From Rhizoclosmatium globosum (lineage: Eukaryota; Chytridiomycota; Chytridiomycetes; Chytridiales; Chytriomycetaceae), in NCBI GenBank assembly GCA_002104985.1, contig MCGO01000244.1, positions 1 through 52,969 of the forward strand: a DNA stretch of 52,969 bases, given 5' to 3'. Position numbers and translations under genes: made by a program. Position 1 is the stretch's first letter; each line of letters begins with the position of its first letter. Below, one piece after another: positions 23,923 to 34,668 of this stretch. Under the pieces are notes generated by a model. The model was given only the letters and a program-made list of their open reading frames with translations. It had not been told where the DNA came from and did not search any database.

Positions 23923-24734
23923 CAGACCCCGTTGAAAAAATGGATGCCTCTTTTTCCCGTAGGGGTCTGCACCGTTTCAATTGACAAAAAACCACCACCC
24001 AACGGCGAGTTGATACACAGCCCCCACCATTCATCGTAACACCCTACAATTTGGCACAGGTAATCTTTGCCCCAACGCGGAGGTTTCCTCTGTCGCCGAT
24101 TTTTGATATTGTGCAATTTACACGTCCTTTCAAATGCCTCCAACTAAGGAAGAAAATCGTAATTATTGAATAAATTGATGGTAAATTGTATTATTTAAAT
24201 CAGATCAGAGAAGGAAGAAGGGGATGATGCATAACAAGCTAAAATTCCAGTTTAACACGGTACAAAGAGAGGAACTTTCGTTTCGATTGAAGCTTGATTG
24301 GAATACTCGAACAAATTTATCCAGAGTGTTTTGGATGGAGGCAGCAGTGAACGCGAGGAGGGGCCAGGGCCTACAAAGAAGGTCCAAGTCTTTCCTGTTC
24401 CTGTCTCGATCACAATCAACGCATCCTTGTGCTATATTAACGCAAAAACGGTATCTTGAAGCCAAATGCGGGCTTTGCAGACTAGTAGACCTCTTGGGTA
24501 ACATCAACGAGAGCAGCTGTGATGGAGGTAGTGGACATCTAGTAAAAATATCAAAAATCGGGGACAGAGGAAACCTCCGTGTTGGGGCAAAGATTACCTG
24601 TGCCAAATTGTAGGGTGTTACGATGAATGGTGGGGGCTGTGTATCAACTCGCCGTTGGGTGGTGGTTTTTTGTCAATTGAAACGGTGCAGACCCCTACGG
24701 GAAAAAGAGGCATCCATTTTTTCAACGGGGTCTG
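23923..24734. mobile_element. Element with 188-bp inverted terminal arms
   Basis: Bases 23923-24110 and 24547-24734 are inverted copies of equal length with about two mismatches. They enclose a 436-bp unique centre. Each arm starts with CAGACCCC and has GGGGTCTG about 40 bases inside, a nested short inverted repeat. I see no clear target-site duplication and no convincing transposase; the open frames in the centre show no family features. It lies 65 bases upstream of the first bZIP-like gene, so it may form that gene's promoter. A long-TIR MITE, foldback element or inverted duplication are all possible. Confidence 0.75.
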
Positions 24735-24799
24735 CTTGGAGACTACCGATTTCCAACCAAACCTTCTTTCCTCCACCAAAAACAAAACAAAAACAAACA

Positions 24800-25124
24800 A
24801 TGCACAGTCCCAAAGCCGACAAAGCCGAGACGCGGGGCCGAAAGCGACTTGCCCCAGACGAAAGCACGTCGAAACGAGCGATTCAACTAAGAGAAGCGCA
24901 GCGAGTTCACCGCGAAAAGAAGGCGCTTTACATCAAAGAACTCGAAGACAAAGTCCGAATTCTCGAAAGTGAAATCAAGATTCAAAGCGACAAAGTTCGG
25001 ACACTTGAACAAGAACGTGAACGAGAACGAGTTGGTTCTTTGGTGTGTTCGGTGTGTTCTGCTTCTGCTTCTGCTTCTGCTTCTGCTTCTAGTAGGAGTA
25101 CTACTAGTACTGTTCAACTACAAC

Positions 25125-25157
<33 letters not shown>

Positions 25158-26366
25158 ATCAACCTACTCCCAACTATCTATTACCCCTGCATACTCTGGC
25201 CTCCCTCTCAACCTCTTCCACCTCGAATGGTCCCAGTGACGCCATACACCACTCGCCACCCACGTCCTTCTCACCCACGTCAACTTCAACCACCTCCGAC
25301 CTCTTCGCCCTCCCCCTCGCCGACCTCGATTCCTTCCTGAACACCGTCGTTCCTCGAATGTTGACCAGCGAAGAACTCTACGGCCCAATGAATGTCGACC
25401 ACGCACGGCTCTGGATGAAGACTATCCCCTCGTTGAAAGTGTCCGGGAATGGCGATCGTATCTGTGATTTGTTTGTGGTGCGTGTGTGTGTGTCTTTCGG
25501 TTTGATTTTTAGAAGTAAGCGCAAGATTAGAGGGTCGGCGGAAGAAGGTTGGAGGGTTGTCGTGGAAATATGGGGCCAATGAGGAGGAGGTTTCTGACAG
25601 ATGACGTGTGGACACTGTTTAGTGAAGGCGAACGACTCTGTTGCAGAAAGAATACAGGGCATACACTAACTACTAACCACGCAGGAACAATCCCGTGCAT
25701 CTGATTTGGCAACAGCAAAAGCAACTACGATAAAGTACGTTCGCACCATGAGGTCCATTGTACACAACTGTACTCCTGAAGACCGCTCGCGGATTTTCGA
25801 TTTGATTGCTATTATTCAGGAACAGAACTTGAATCATTTCGTGAGTTCTGTCTTTGAACTTTTTTGGATCAACTGGGTACTAATTCAATGGAATATAGAG
25901 ATACATCACACAGTTCTGGACCTCAATGTTACCACCACCGAAACCCTTCATCTTTGATCCTATGAAGAAAACGCATCAAATCATGTTTGCGTTTCAACAG
26001 CGGTTCCTTCAAGTTCCGTCTCTCGCCAACTCATTTGATGTTGTGAACGAGTTTTGCACAACTTGGGTAAGTGACTCTTCATCCTCTGTTTTTTTTTCCC
26101 CCACCCACTGCTAAGAAAGTCTATCGACAATCATTTAGACACAATCACTGGATACTCAAGAGCCAGAATACTTGATTCGACTGCATATCTGCATAGCAAA
26201 GATTGTTGTGCTTTGTAGCGTGCGAGACAGGACTCTATTCTCGGAACTCTTTTACGATATGCGTGCTGGTGTGTATCGGGAAATCGAGAGTATGATGACA
26301 AAGATTGAAGCAAATAACAGTGGCAGTGGTAACACGATGACAACCTATGGAACCACGACTCTGTAG
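24800..26366 (+). CDS. bZIP-like regulator with Leu in place of the invariant Asn, copy 1
   Basis: Four exons. The basic region (RAIQLREAQRVHREKK) aligns with the Yap/Pap1 signature NxxAQxxFR, but Leu stands at the Asn position and His replaces Phe. A leucine zipper (YIKELEDKVRILESEI) follows, then a Cys pair (CSVC) and low-complexity Ser-Ala and poly-Thr runs from trinucleotide repeats (about 25063-25158). The conserved motif MLTSEELYGPMNVD and phase-0 introns lead into the C-terminal domain (EDRSRIFDLIAIIQEQNLNHF; FLQVPSL; HICIAKIVVLCSVRDRT). The ATG at 24800 precedes the shared RGRK motif. Known: bZIP proteins bind DNA as dimers, and the Asn contacts bases. Inferred: altered or lost DNA specificity. 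The longest low-complexity tract in the array is here. Confidence 0.8.
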
Positions 26367-26450
26367 TACCTTTCTCCCGAACAATAAATTAAACTCCAAA
26401 ATCCGTCTACTCCTCGAATCATTTTTAATCAAACCCACTTTTCAAATTTA

Positions 26451-26494
26451 CAAACCACGTAACCAGAAATAGAAAACCCAAACTGATTACGTAT
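26451..26494 (+). promoter_or_regulatory. ACGT-core motifs upstream of bZIP-like copy 2
   Basis: CAAACCACGT (26451-26460) lies 50 bases before the ATG and recurs in front of copies 4 and 5. TTACGTAT (26487-26494) differs by one base from the Yap1/Pap1 palindrome TTACGTAA and lies directly before the start codon. Confidence 0.42.
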
Positions 26495-26500
26495 CAAAAA

Positions 26501-27815
26501 ATGGATTCAGCACCACCATCGCCATCAACATCAGCATCCACAGACTCCTCACAACCCAAGAAAGTTGAAACCCGCGGCCGAAAGAAACTTCCCAACACTG
26601 AAGCAAATGCTGCCCGGCGATCCCTTCAACTAAAGGAAGCCCAGCGAGTCCATCGTGAAAAGAAGCAGCAGCATTTAAAAGACCTGGAAGATACAGTAGC
26701 TACACTCAGAGAAGAGAATAAGCAAGTACAAGCCTTGAGAGAACAAGTGAAATCGTTACAGTTTGAAATGAGTCTATTGAAAGGATCCTTGACCTGTCTT
26801 GTCTGTTCCACCGCTTTGAAAGCAGTGTTACCTTCCGGACAGGATGCTGTGAATACGGATACTCTTGGCAATGGCGTTATCTCAACTGTTCAAAGTGTCA
26901 GTGAAACATGTGGCGGAGTTTCATATCCACCAGTCTCTATTTCGCCTGAATCCGATATTCTGGACTTCCAAATGACGGAACTGGATGCATTCTTGAACAG
27001 CGTTGTGCCGAAAATGCTTACGAGTGAAGAGCTGTACGGGCCGGTGGAAGTGGATGCAGGGCGGTTGTTGATGCGTACGATTCCGTCTTTGAAGGGGAGT
27101 AGGGATCTTGATAGGATGTTTGACTTGATGATTGTAAGTATCTCTATTTGTTTTTTGGATAATGGGGGTAAAAACTGTGTATAGCAAAACTCGCGTGCTG
27201 CGGATTTACCGACGGCGAAACGGATCAAGCTTCAATCGATTCGAACAATGGGGAGGATTATGGAGCAGACTAGTGTGGAAGACCGGCCCATGTTGTTTGA
27301 AGTGATGGCTGTGATTCAAGAACGGAATATTCATCATTATGTGAGTGTATAATTTTCCATGTGACCTTATTGAACGCTTCATTGAACATTTATCTTCTTC
27401 TCTAGCGCTACACAAACACGTTATGGGGAACACTCCTTCCAGTCGTCTCGCCATTCATTATCGATCCAACAAACAAAATCCACAGACTCATGCTTGAATA
27501 CCAACCCCGCTTTCTCCAGATCCCGTCTCTATCCACTGCGATCAATCAAGTCAATGAATTTTGTTTCACTTGGGTGAGTCTATTCGTGGTTTCCCCGTTA
27601 AAAGACTAAAATGCGAATTTTTAAAGGCGAGATCTGTGGATACACAAGATACAACCTCGTTTGCTCGCATTCACATATGTGTTGAGAGAATCGTGCTGCT
27701 TTGTTCGGTGAAGGACCGGGCGGCGTTTTTTTCCTTGTTTTTTGAGCTGAAGGGGAGGGCGAAGGATGAGATGGAGGAGTTGTTGGTGAAGATTGAAGCT
27801 GCTTCGTTGTATTAG
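26501..27815 (+). CDS. bZIP-like regulator with Leu in place of the invariant Asn, copy 2
   Basis: Exons 26501-27133, 27185-27340, 27406-27573 and 27627-27815 all join in phase 0, giving 381 residues. Basic region RRSLQLKEAQRVHREKK, zipper from LKDLEDTVATL, Cys pair TCLVCS, then MLTSEELYGPVEVD and RTIPSLKGS. The C-terminal domain is complete (EDRPMLFEVMAVIQERNIHHY; RFLQIPSL; NEFCFTW; CSVKDRAAFF). This is the cleanest copy and the model for the array's exon layout. It is nearly a twin of copy 3, sharing even the 3' flank (TATGATTGAAACCAGT), so the two come from a recent duplication. Likely nuclear; target genes unknown. Confidence 0.82.
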
Positions 27816-27954
27816 AGTGTGTTGGTTGTGGGTTTTTGTAGATTATTTTCTATGTTTTATATCAAAGTTATGATTGAAACCAGTACATACATTTTTGTCA
27901 TGCAATTGGGCCTTCCTTTCATTGGAAACTTTGCAGTCCATCAAACGTCTTTTC

Positions 27955-28020
27955 AAATCTTTTTTACGATATGGAAGTCGGTGTTTCGGGAAATTAAGCA
28001 TGATGCCATAGATATTAATG
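27955..28020 (+). pseudogene. Relic of exon 4 of a bZIP-like copy
   Basis: The stretch from TTTTTTACGATATGGAAG to about 28020 aligns with the last exon of copy 1 (CTTTTACGATATGCGTGC, then GTGT..TCGGGAAAT). Identity by eye is roughly 70 per cent over 60 bases, with a stop in frame. No upstream exons are preserved. Confidence 0.5.
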
Positions 28021-28074
28021 TATAGGGAAACACGATGTTAAAACCTTCTTAATTAAATTATGAATACCTCCATT

Positions 28075-28667
28075 AGAGCTTTGCAGATATTCGAAGGATT
28101 TTGAAGGACTTTGAAGTTCCTTTTGAAGTTCCTTGGAACTTGGTTTTCCTGCTGGATTTTCAATATCCGAGGAACTTCACAACCCAAAGCCAGCGGATTT
28201 TCAAGTTCCACCAACCTATGCATCTTGACTGTGGCGACCTGCAAATAATAAATAATGAGGTTTGTCCCTCCCTCAATTTTTTGTATTGAGGAACGTAAGG
28301 GGCAGGAACAGAGAACAAGGAGCGATTGCCTTCTTCAGACAAAGAGTGATTGTTGTAGGATTGCTTGCAAGAGGACTGTGCACTTTAAAGCTTGTCCATC
28401 TGGATTAAGATTGAGAGAAGAGGTATTTACTTTCAAGTTCCTTCTCAAATTCCGTCCAAAATCCAGCTCAGACCCTGGAGCTTCATTCTCCATACAAAAT
28501 TGACAGGAATTTCGCGGATTTTGGCTGTTCCTGGATTTCAGAGGAACTTGATGGAACTTGGTCAAAAAAACTCGAATATCTGCAAAGAAACCGAAAATCC
28601 ACTGGATTTTGAAGTTCCAGCAGATTTTGAAGGAAATCAAAGAAACTTCGAATATCTGCAAAGCTCT
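28075..28667. mobile_element. MITE-like element with 22-bp perfect TIRs and ATT target duplication
   Basis: The terminal repeat AGAGCTTTGCAGATATTCGA continues two bases further (28075-28096) and is repeated inverted at 28646-28667. It is flanked on both sides by ATT (28072-28074 and 28668-28670). The interior carries many copies of GAAGTTCC/GGAACTTC in both orientations and has no coding signature. It ends 43 bases before the start codon of bZIP-like copy 3, so it replaces that gene's upstream region. A 3-bp target duplication fits PIF/Harbinger-type elements, but the family is unproven. Confidence 0.78.
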
Positions 28668-28710
28668 ATTCTTGTCAAATGATTCCAGATTATCTGCATC
28701 TCCAATAAAA

Positions 28711-30027
28711 ATGAATTCAGCATCTATATCACCACCTCCATCAACATCGACATCCACAGACTCCTCACAACCCAAGAAAGTTGAAACCCGCGGTCGAAAG
28801 AAACTCCCCGACACAGAAGAGAATGCCACAAGACGATCAGTGCAACTCAGACAAGCTCAACGAGCTCATCGTGAAAAGAGGATGCAGCATTACAAGGACT
28901 TGGAAGATGAAAATACCAAGCTTCGAGAAGAAAACAAGGAAGTACAAGCTTTAAGAGATCAAATGAAAGCGCTGCAGTTTGAATTGAGTCTGTTGAAAGG
29001 ATCTCTTACTTGTATTGTTTGTTCTGCAGCTTTGAACGACGTGCTACCTGTAGGAGAGACTGTAGCTAATGCGGATAATGTTGGCAAGGATGTTGAATCG
29101 ATTTGTAATACTGGCAGCGACGTTGTTTCATGTCCGCTTGTCTCTATCTCAACTGAATATGATATATTGGACTTCCAAATGACGGAACTGGATACATTCT
29201 TAAACAGTGTTGTGCCTAAAGTTCTTACGAGTGAAGAGTTGTATGGGCCTGTGGAAGTGGAAGTCGGGCGGCTATTAATGCGCACGATTCCGTCTTTAAA
29301 GGGAAGCAGGGATACCGATAGGATGTTTGATTTGATGATTGTAAGACCTTTGTTTGGTTTTCCTTATTTTGGATAATGGGGACTAACAAAAATTGTTTAT
29401 AGCAAAACTCGCGTGCTGCGGATTTACCGACGGCGAAAAGGATCACGCTTCATTCGATTCGAACGATTGTGGCTGTCATGCAACAGACGAGTTTGGAAGA
29501 CCGGCCCATGTTGTTCGAAGTGTTGGCTTTGGTTCAAGAACGGAATATTCAACATTATGTGAGTATACATTTTCAATCTGCACACCATCATATAAACTCC
29601 CTTCTTCCTTTACTAGCGCTACACAAACACATTATGGGGAACGCTTCTTCCAGTCGTCGCACCATTTATTATTGACCCAACCAACAAGATCCACAAACTC
29701 ATGCTTGAATACCAACCCCGCTTTCTCCAGATCCCGTCCCTATCCAACGCGATCAATGAAGTCAACGAATTGTGTTTCACTTGGGTAATTCCGTCACCCT
29801 CTTGAACCTCAAGCTTTCAAACTAACAGACAAATCTAGGTGAAATCTGTGGACACTCACGATACGTCTGCCTTTGCTCGCATTCACATATGTGTTGAAAA
29901 AGTTGTGTTGCTTTGTTCGGTGAAGGATCGGGCGACGTTTTTCGCACTGTTTTTTGAAATGAAGGGGAGGGCGAAGGATGAGATGGAGGAGTTGTTGGTA
30001 AAGGTTGAAGCTGCTTCTTTGAATTAG
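28711..30027 (+). CDS. bZIP-like regulator with Leu in place of the invariant Asn, copy 3
   Basis: Four exons laid out as in copy 2. Basic region RRSVQLRQAQRAHREKR, zipper from YKDLEDENTKLREEN, Cys pair TCIVCS, then VLTSEELYGPVEVE and RTIPSLKGS. The C-terminal domain includes EDRPMLFEVLALVQERNIQHY, RFLQIPSL, NELCFTW and CSVKDRATFF. The ATG at 28711 matches the start of copy 2 (MDSAPPSP versus MNSASISP); longer upstream frames run into the MITE-like element and are rejected. The conserved CAAACCACGT promoter motif of copies 2, 4 and 5 is missing because the element occupies that position, so expression may differ. Confidence 0.8.
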
Positions 30028-30282
30028 AGTGTTGGTTGTGTTTTGTATATTTCTGTGTGTTTTGATATATTAAAATTATGATTGAAACCAGTGTATCTAC
30101 TGATTTCATAATTATGCAATTCAGCTTACCCTTCCTGAGATTGTCGGTAATCTTTACAGCTATAAGGAAGACGGGAGGCGACAACTGCCGTTGGAACATT
30201 TAGATACAATGTATGCAGCACATACTATTTATAAAGCCCTTAATCAAACTAATATGTTTGATTGAAAATCAGATGTGAAATC

Positions 30283-30292
30283 CAAACCACGT
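30283..30292 (+). promoter_or_regulatory. CAAACCACGT motif upstream of bZIP-like copy 4
   Basis: The same ten bases as before copies 2 and 5, here 44 bases from the ATG. The surrounding GAAATC is also shared with copy 5. An ACGT core is typical of bZIP binding sites. Confidence 0.42.
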
Positions 30293-30326
30293 CAACCAAA
30301 AAAGGTGGAGATAATCACTCAGCAAA

Positions 30327-31644
30327 ATGGACTCAACCTCGCCATCGCCACCGGCATCCGCGGATCCTTATTCATCACAGCCCAAACTCGAAAACCGGGG
30401 CCGAAAGAAACTTCCCGAATCCGATCCGAATGCTACCCGACGATCCCTTCAACTTCGAGAAGCCCAGCGAGTTCACCGTGAAAAGAAGCAGCAGCATTTG
30501 AAAGACCTGGAAGATACAATTGCTCAACTCAGAGAAGAGAATAAGGAGGTACAATCTTTACGAGAGCAAGTGAAGGCTTTACAGTTCGAATTGAATCTTG
30601 TGAAGGGTTCTTCGATCTGTGTCGTTTGTTCCACTACACTGAAAGGTGCATCACCCACAGAACATGTAAAAGTAAAAGTCGATGATGGAGGACGGGATGT
30701 ATCAAGAAGTGGCAGTGAAGCAGCTTTTGGCGGTGGTGGTGGTGGTGCTGGTGCTGGGGTTTCAGGTTTCGCGAGTTCGGTTTCACCTGAATCGGATCTG
30801 TTGGACTTTCAAATGACGGAGTTGGATACGTTTTTGAGTAGCGTTGTGCCGAAGATGCTTACGAGTGAGGAGTTGTATGGACCGTTGGAGGTGGATGCGG
30901 GGCGGTTGATGATGCGTACTATTCCGTCGTTGAAGGGGAGTAGTGATCCGGATAGGATGTTTGATTTGCTTGTGGTATGTGGTTTGATTATGTGATTCCG
31001 TCGGATTTCTGATTCTTTGTTGGTTTTATAGGAACACTCTCGGGCTTCAGATTTCACAACGGCGAAACGGATTAAACTGAAACTGATTCGAACGGGATCG
31101 AGGATGATGCAGCAAACTAGTGCGGATGATCGACCGGCGTTGTTTGAATTGATTGCGATTATGCAGGAAAGGAATTTGAATCATTTTGTGAGTTTCTTCC
31201 CATTCACTCGCACAGACATTTATTTAAATTGCCATGTTGTCAGAGATACATTACAACGTTTTGGGGCACAATGTTACCAGTCGTGCCTCCATTCATCATT
31301 GACCCCAACAAAAAGATTCATCGACTTATGCTCGCGTTCCAACCTCGATTTCTTCAGATTCCCTCTCTATCTAACTCGTTAAACGATGTCAATGATTTTT
31401 GTTTCACTTGGGTACGAGAGCATCTTGTTCAAATGTTGGCTAACGTTAACGCCAGGTCCACGCGACAGAGTTTCATGAACCATCATCATTCTTCAGAATT
31501 CATATATGCATTGCTAAACTTGTTTTGCTGTGTTCTGTCAAGGATCGAGCAGCGTTTTTTTCGTTGGTTTATGAGATGAGAACTGAGGCGAAGGATGAGA
31601 TGGAGGATCTTTTGTTGAAGATGGAGGCGACGACTTTGTATTAG
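30327..31644 (+). CDS. bZIP-like regulator with Leu in place of the invariant Asn, copy 4
   Basis: Four exons. Basic region RRSLQLREAQRVHREKK, zipper from LKDLEDTIAQLREEN, Cys pair ICVVCS, a Gly-rich insert (FGGGGGGAGAG), then MLTSEELYGPLEVD and RTIPSLKGS. The C-terminal exons give DRPALFELIAIMQERNLNHF, RFLQIPSL, NDFCFTW and CSVKDRAAFF, ending with a stop at 31642-31644. The last intron ends at GTTAACGCCAG, which restores the frame into VHATEFHEP; the raw open frame there misreads the exon. No damage is seen. Role as for the other copies: a predicted nuclear dimer with an altered DNA-contact residue. Confidence 0.8.
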
Positions 31645-31803
31645 CATTTCAGTATGTCTTCAATGAGGACTATTTCTTTCAAAATTGCATAAAACAGATT
31701 CCATTGTTTATGGTTGGTTGTACAGAACAACCCTAACTGTATTCCAACCAATCAACCCCAAATAAAAGGCATGTAATTTGATTGACAATCATTCTTTGAA
31801 ATC

Positions 31804-31813
31804 CAAACCACGT
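31804..31813 (+). promoter_or_regulatory. CAAACCACGT motif upstream of bZIP-like copy 5
   Basis: Identical to the motif before copies 2 and 4, 31 bases upstream of the ATC that stands where copy 4 has its ATG. Confidence 0.42.
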
Positions 31814-31867
31814 CCACAAAAAATCCGAAGCAAAATCGACTCAATCTCGTCATCGCCATCCACATCC

Positions 31868-33148
31868 ATGGATCCACCGGTATCACAACCCAATTCCGAA
31901 CCAGTCAACAGAAACAAACTTCCAGAAACTGAAGCGAATGTAACAAAGCGAACGCTCCAACTCAGAGAAGCTCAACGGGTTCACCGTGAAAAGAAGCTGA
32001 GGCACTTAAAAGACATGGAAGATACAATTGCTCAACTTAAAGAAGAGAATAAGGAAGTGCAAACGTTGCGAGAGACTGTGAAGGCTTTGCAGTTTGAATT
32101 GAGTCTGTTGAAGGGGTCTTTGACTTGTGTCGTCTGTTCTGTTCCTTTGACAAGTATAGTACAAGCAGGACAAGTAGATGCAAAGCTGGATCAGGCGAAA
32201 GTGTGTAATGCAGTAATGGATACACCAAGTAGTGGCCGTGAATCTATTGTCACTGGAGTTTCATGTTCACCTGCCACGGTTTCGCCTGAATCGGATCGAT
32301 TCGATTATCAAATGACGGAATTGGATACGTTCCTGAGCACTGTTGTGCCGAAAATGATTACGAGTGAAGAGCTGTATGGACCTTTGGAAGTGGATGCTGG
32401 ACGATTGTTGGTTCGTACGATTCCGTCGTTGAAGGGGAGTAGTGATCCTGATAGGATGTTTGACTTGATTGTGGTACAGTTGCTTTTCATCGGGTATAAT
32501 TGTAGCTGACAGATTATTTGTAGGAACACTCGCGAGCTGCAGATTTCCCTTCGGCTAAGCGGATTAAGCTCAGATCAATCCGTACAATGACAAGAATCTT
32601 GCAGCAAACAAGTTTTGAAGATCGTCCTGCGTTGTTTGAGTTGTTGGCAGTTGTTCAAGAGCGGAATATTCATCATTTTGTGAGTATCCCTTGTTAAAGC
32701 TGCGCAAAAGGTGAATCTAAATCAAATACATTGTTCAAAGCGATATATCAACACGTTCTGGGGAACAATGCTTCCAGTTGTACCGCCATTCCTTATCGAT
32801 CCAACCAACAAGATTCACAGACTTATGCTTGAATATCAACCACGGTTTCTCCAGATACCTTCATTGTCGAATTCCGCTAATGAAGTCAATGAATTTTGCT
32901 TTACTTGGGTACGCTACAGTTTTTATTGTCCAATCGAGCTAACTTTTAATCGAAAAAAGGCCCGCGCAATGGACACTAAAGAACCCACCGCATTCTTTCG
33001 CATTCACATCTGCATTGCAAAAATCATCTTACTTTGTTCAGTGAAGGATCGTGCGGTGTTTTATTCTTTGTTTTTCCAGTTGAAAGACAATGTACACAAT
33101 GAGATGGAAGATGTGTTGCAAAAGATGGAAGCGATTTCTTTGCACTAG
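31868..33148 (+). CDS. bZIP-like regulator with Leu in place of the invariant Asn, copy 5 (shifted start)
   Basis: Four exons. Basic region KRTLQLREAQRVHREKK, zipper from LKDMEDTIAQLKEEN, Cys pair TCVVCS, MITSEELYGPLEVD, and a C-terminal domain with EDRPALFELLAVVQERNIHHF, RFLQIPSL, NEFCFTW and CSVKDRAVFY. Where copy 4 begins ATGGACTCAA, this copy reads ATCGACTCAA (31835). The ancestral start is therefore lost and the next in-frame ATG, 11 codons on (31868), is proposed. The N-terminal RGRK motif is also degraded to NRNK. The rest is intact. Confidence 0.78.
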
Positions 33149-33245
33149 CATTTTGTTTTACTCTGTACTATTATCATTTTCCCATGAATATTGCATTTTG
33201 AATCTGTCATCAAATCTCTGTTGATTTCAAACCAGTTCAGTCCAA

Positions 33246-34555
33246 ATGGAAGCCTCTGAACCATCCAAGTCCCAATCAAAGCCGTCATCAACAGAACCAC
33301 CTTCAAAAAGAGCACTTCAACTCCGCGATGCCCAACGAGCCCACCGAGAACGCAAAGCACAGCACTTGAAAGATTTGGAGGCACAGGTTCAACAAATGGC
33401 TGTCCAAACAAAGCAAATTGACCAATTAAAGGAGAAAGTGAAGGCATTGGAGTTTGAATTGAATCTTGTGAAAGCATCGGTTTCAGCTTGTCCTTCTTGT
33501 TCGCAAGTTGCTATTACACTTCCACTGCCACTGCCACCTTTAACCGAAGTACAAGTACCAACACCTCCCTTCAACCAACAAGAACTATTTGATACCCTCG
33601 ATGATATTCTCGGAACTCCCTCAAATCAATCTACTTTGACAGCTACACCAACACAACAACTACAACCGCAACCTCCGACTGCCCCCTTTCCAATCGTGGG
33701 TGATCTCTTGGATTTTCCGATGGAAGACCTGGACACATTCTTGAACGGGATCGTACCACGCATGTTGACGAGCGAAGAACTGTATGGTCCTTTTGAAGTC
33801 GATACAGCAAGGCTCTTGATTCAGACGATACCCTCCTTGAAGAATTGTGCAGATGCGAATCGATTATTTGATTTGTTGGTGGTACGTCTGTCCTATTCCT
33901 AGTTTTGTGTTTTATTGACGGACGAAGGGTTGATAGGAACACTCTCGAACAACAGATCTCGCGAAAACAAAGACGATCCTCTTGGGAATTATTCGAGCTG
34001 TTACGGGTGTTTTAAAGCAGGTAACGGAGGAAGATCGTGGGGCGTGGTTTGAGCTTGTTTCGGTGACTCAGGAGCGGAATTTACATCATTTTGTGAGTTT
34101 TGCACATTGTTTTTATACCTGTGAAACCTTATCAAGAGATTTTGTAGCGATATATAACGCAGTTTTGGGGAACGGCGTTACCGCCGGTCGCTCCGTTTGA
34201 GATTAACCCTATGACCCCAGCGCATCAATTAATTCTCATGTATAAGCCTCTGTTTCTTCGAATTCCATCGTTGGCGGCTGTTCCACATGAAGTCGACGAA
34301 TTTCTCTTTGCATGGGTGAGCTCATCAACGTTGTTGAAACAGGACTCCTAACAACTCATACCAAAGGCACGCGCTCTCGAACACCAAGAATCACAGAGTT
34401 TCTTTCGCGTCAATGTCTGTGTTTCGAAAATGGTTCTGTTGTGTTCTGTCAAGGACCGGGCTGCTTTCTTTTCGTTGTTTGTTGAGATGAGAGGGGAGAA
34501 CGGACGTGAGGTTGACGCTTTGTTGAGGAAACTTGAGGCGGCGTCTTTGGAATAG
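33246..34555 (+). CDS. bZIP-like regulator with Leu in place of the invariant Asn, copy 6
   Basis: Four exons. The N-terminus is short (MEASEPSKSQSK) and lacks RGRK. Basic region KRALQLRDAQRAHRERK, zipper from LKDLEAQVQQM, Cys pair ACPSCS, a Gln/Pro/Thr-rich linker, then MLTSEELYGPFEVD and QTIPSLKN. The C-terminal domain is more diverged: EDRGAWFELVSVTQERNLHHF, LRIPSL, DEFLFAW and CSVKDRAAFF. The Cys of the EFCFTW motif is Leu here. The upstream region has CAAACCAGTT in place of CAAACCACGT, so the ACGT core is absent. It is the last of the first block; the EF-hand gene converges on it. Confidence 0.78.
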
Positions 34556-34668
34556 ATGCTTCAATTTTTTAATATGATTAGTGAAAGGGGATTGATGATT
34601 CCGTATTACACAATCTCAGATGGTGTATTCATTTAGAGGTTTTATTCAAAGTACAGGCACAAAGATCT

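Noticed and set aside
24224..24613. Plus- and minus-strand open frames inside the 188-bp inverted-arm element
   Set aside because: No transposase motifs and no similarity to other proteins in the window. The frames extend into the arms, so they are probably chance.
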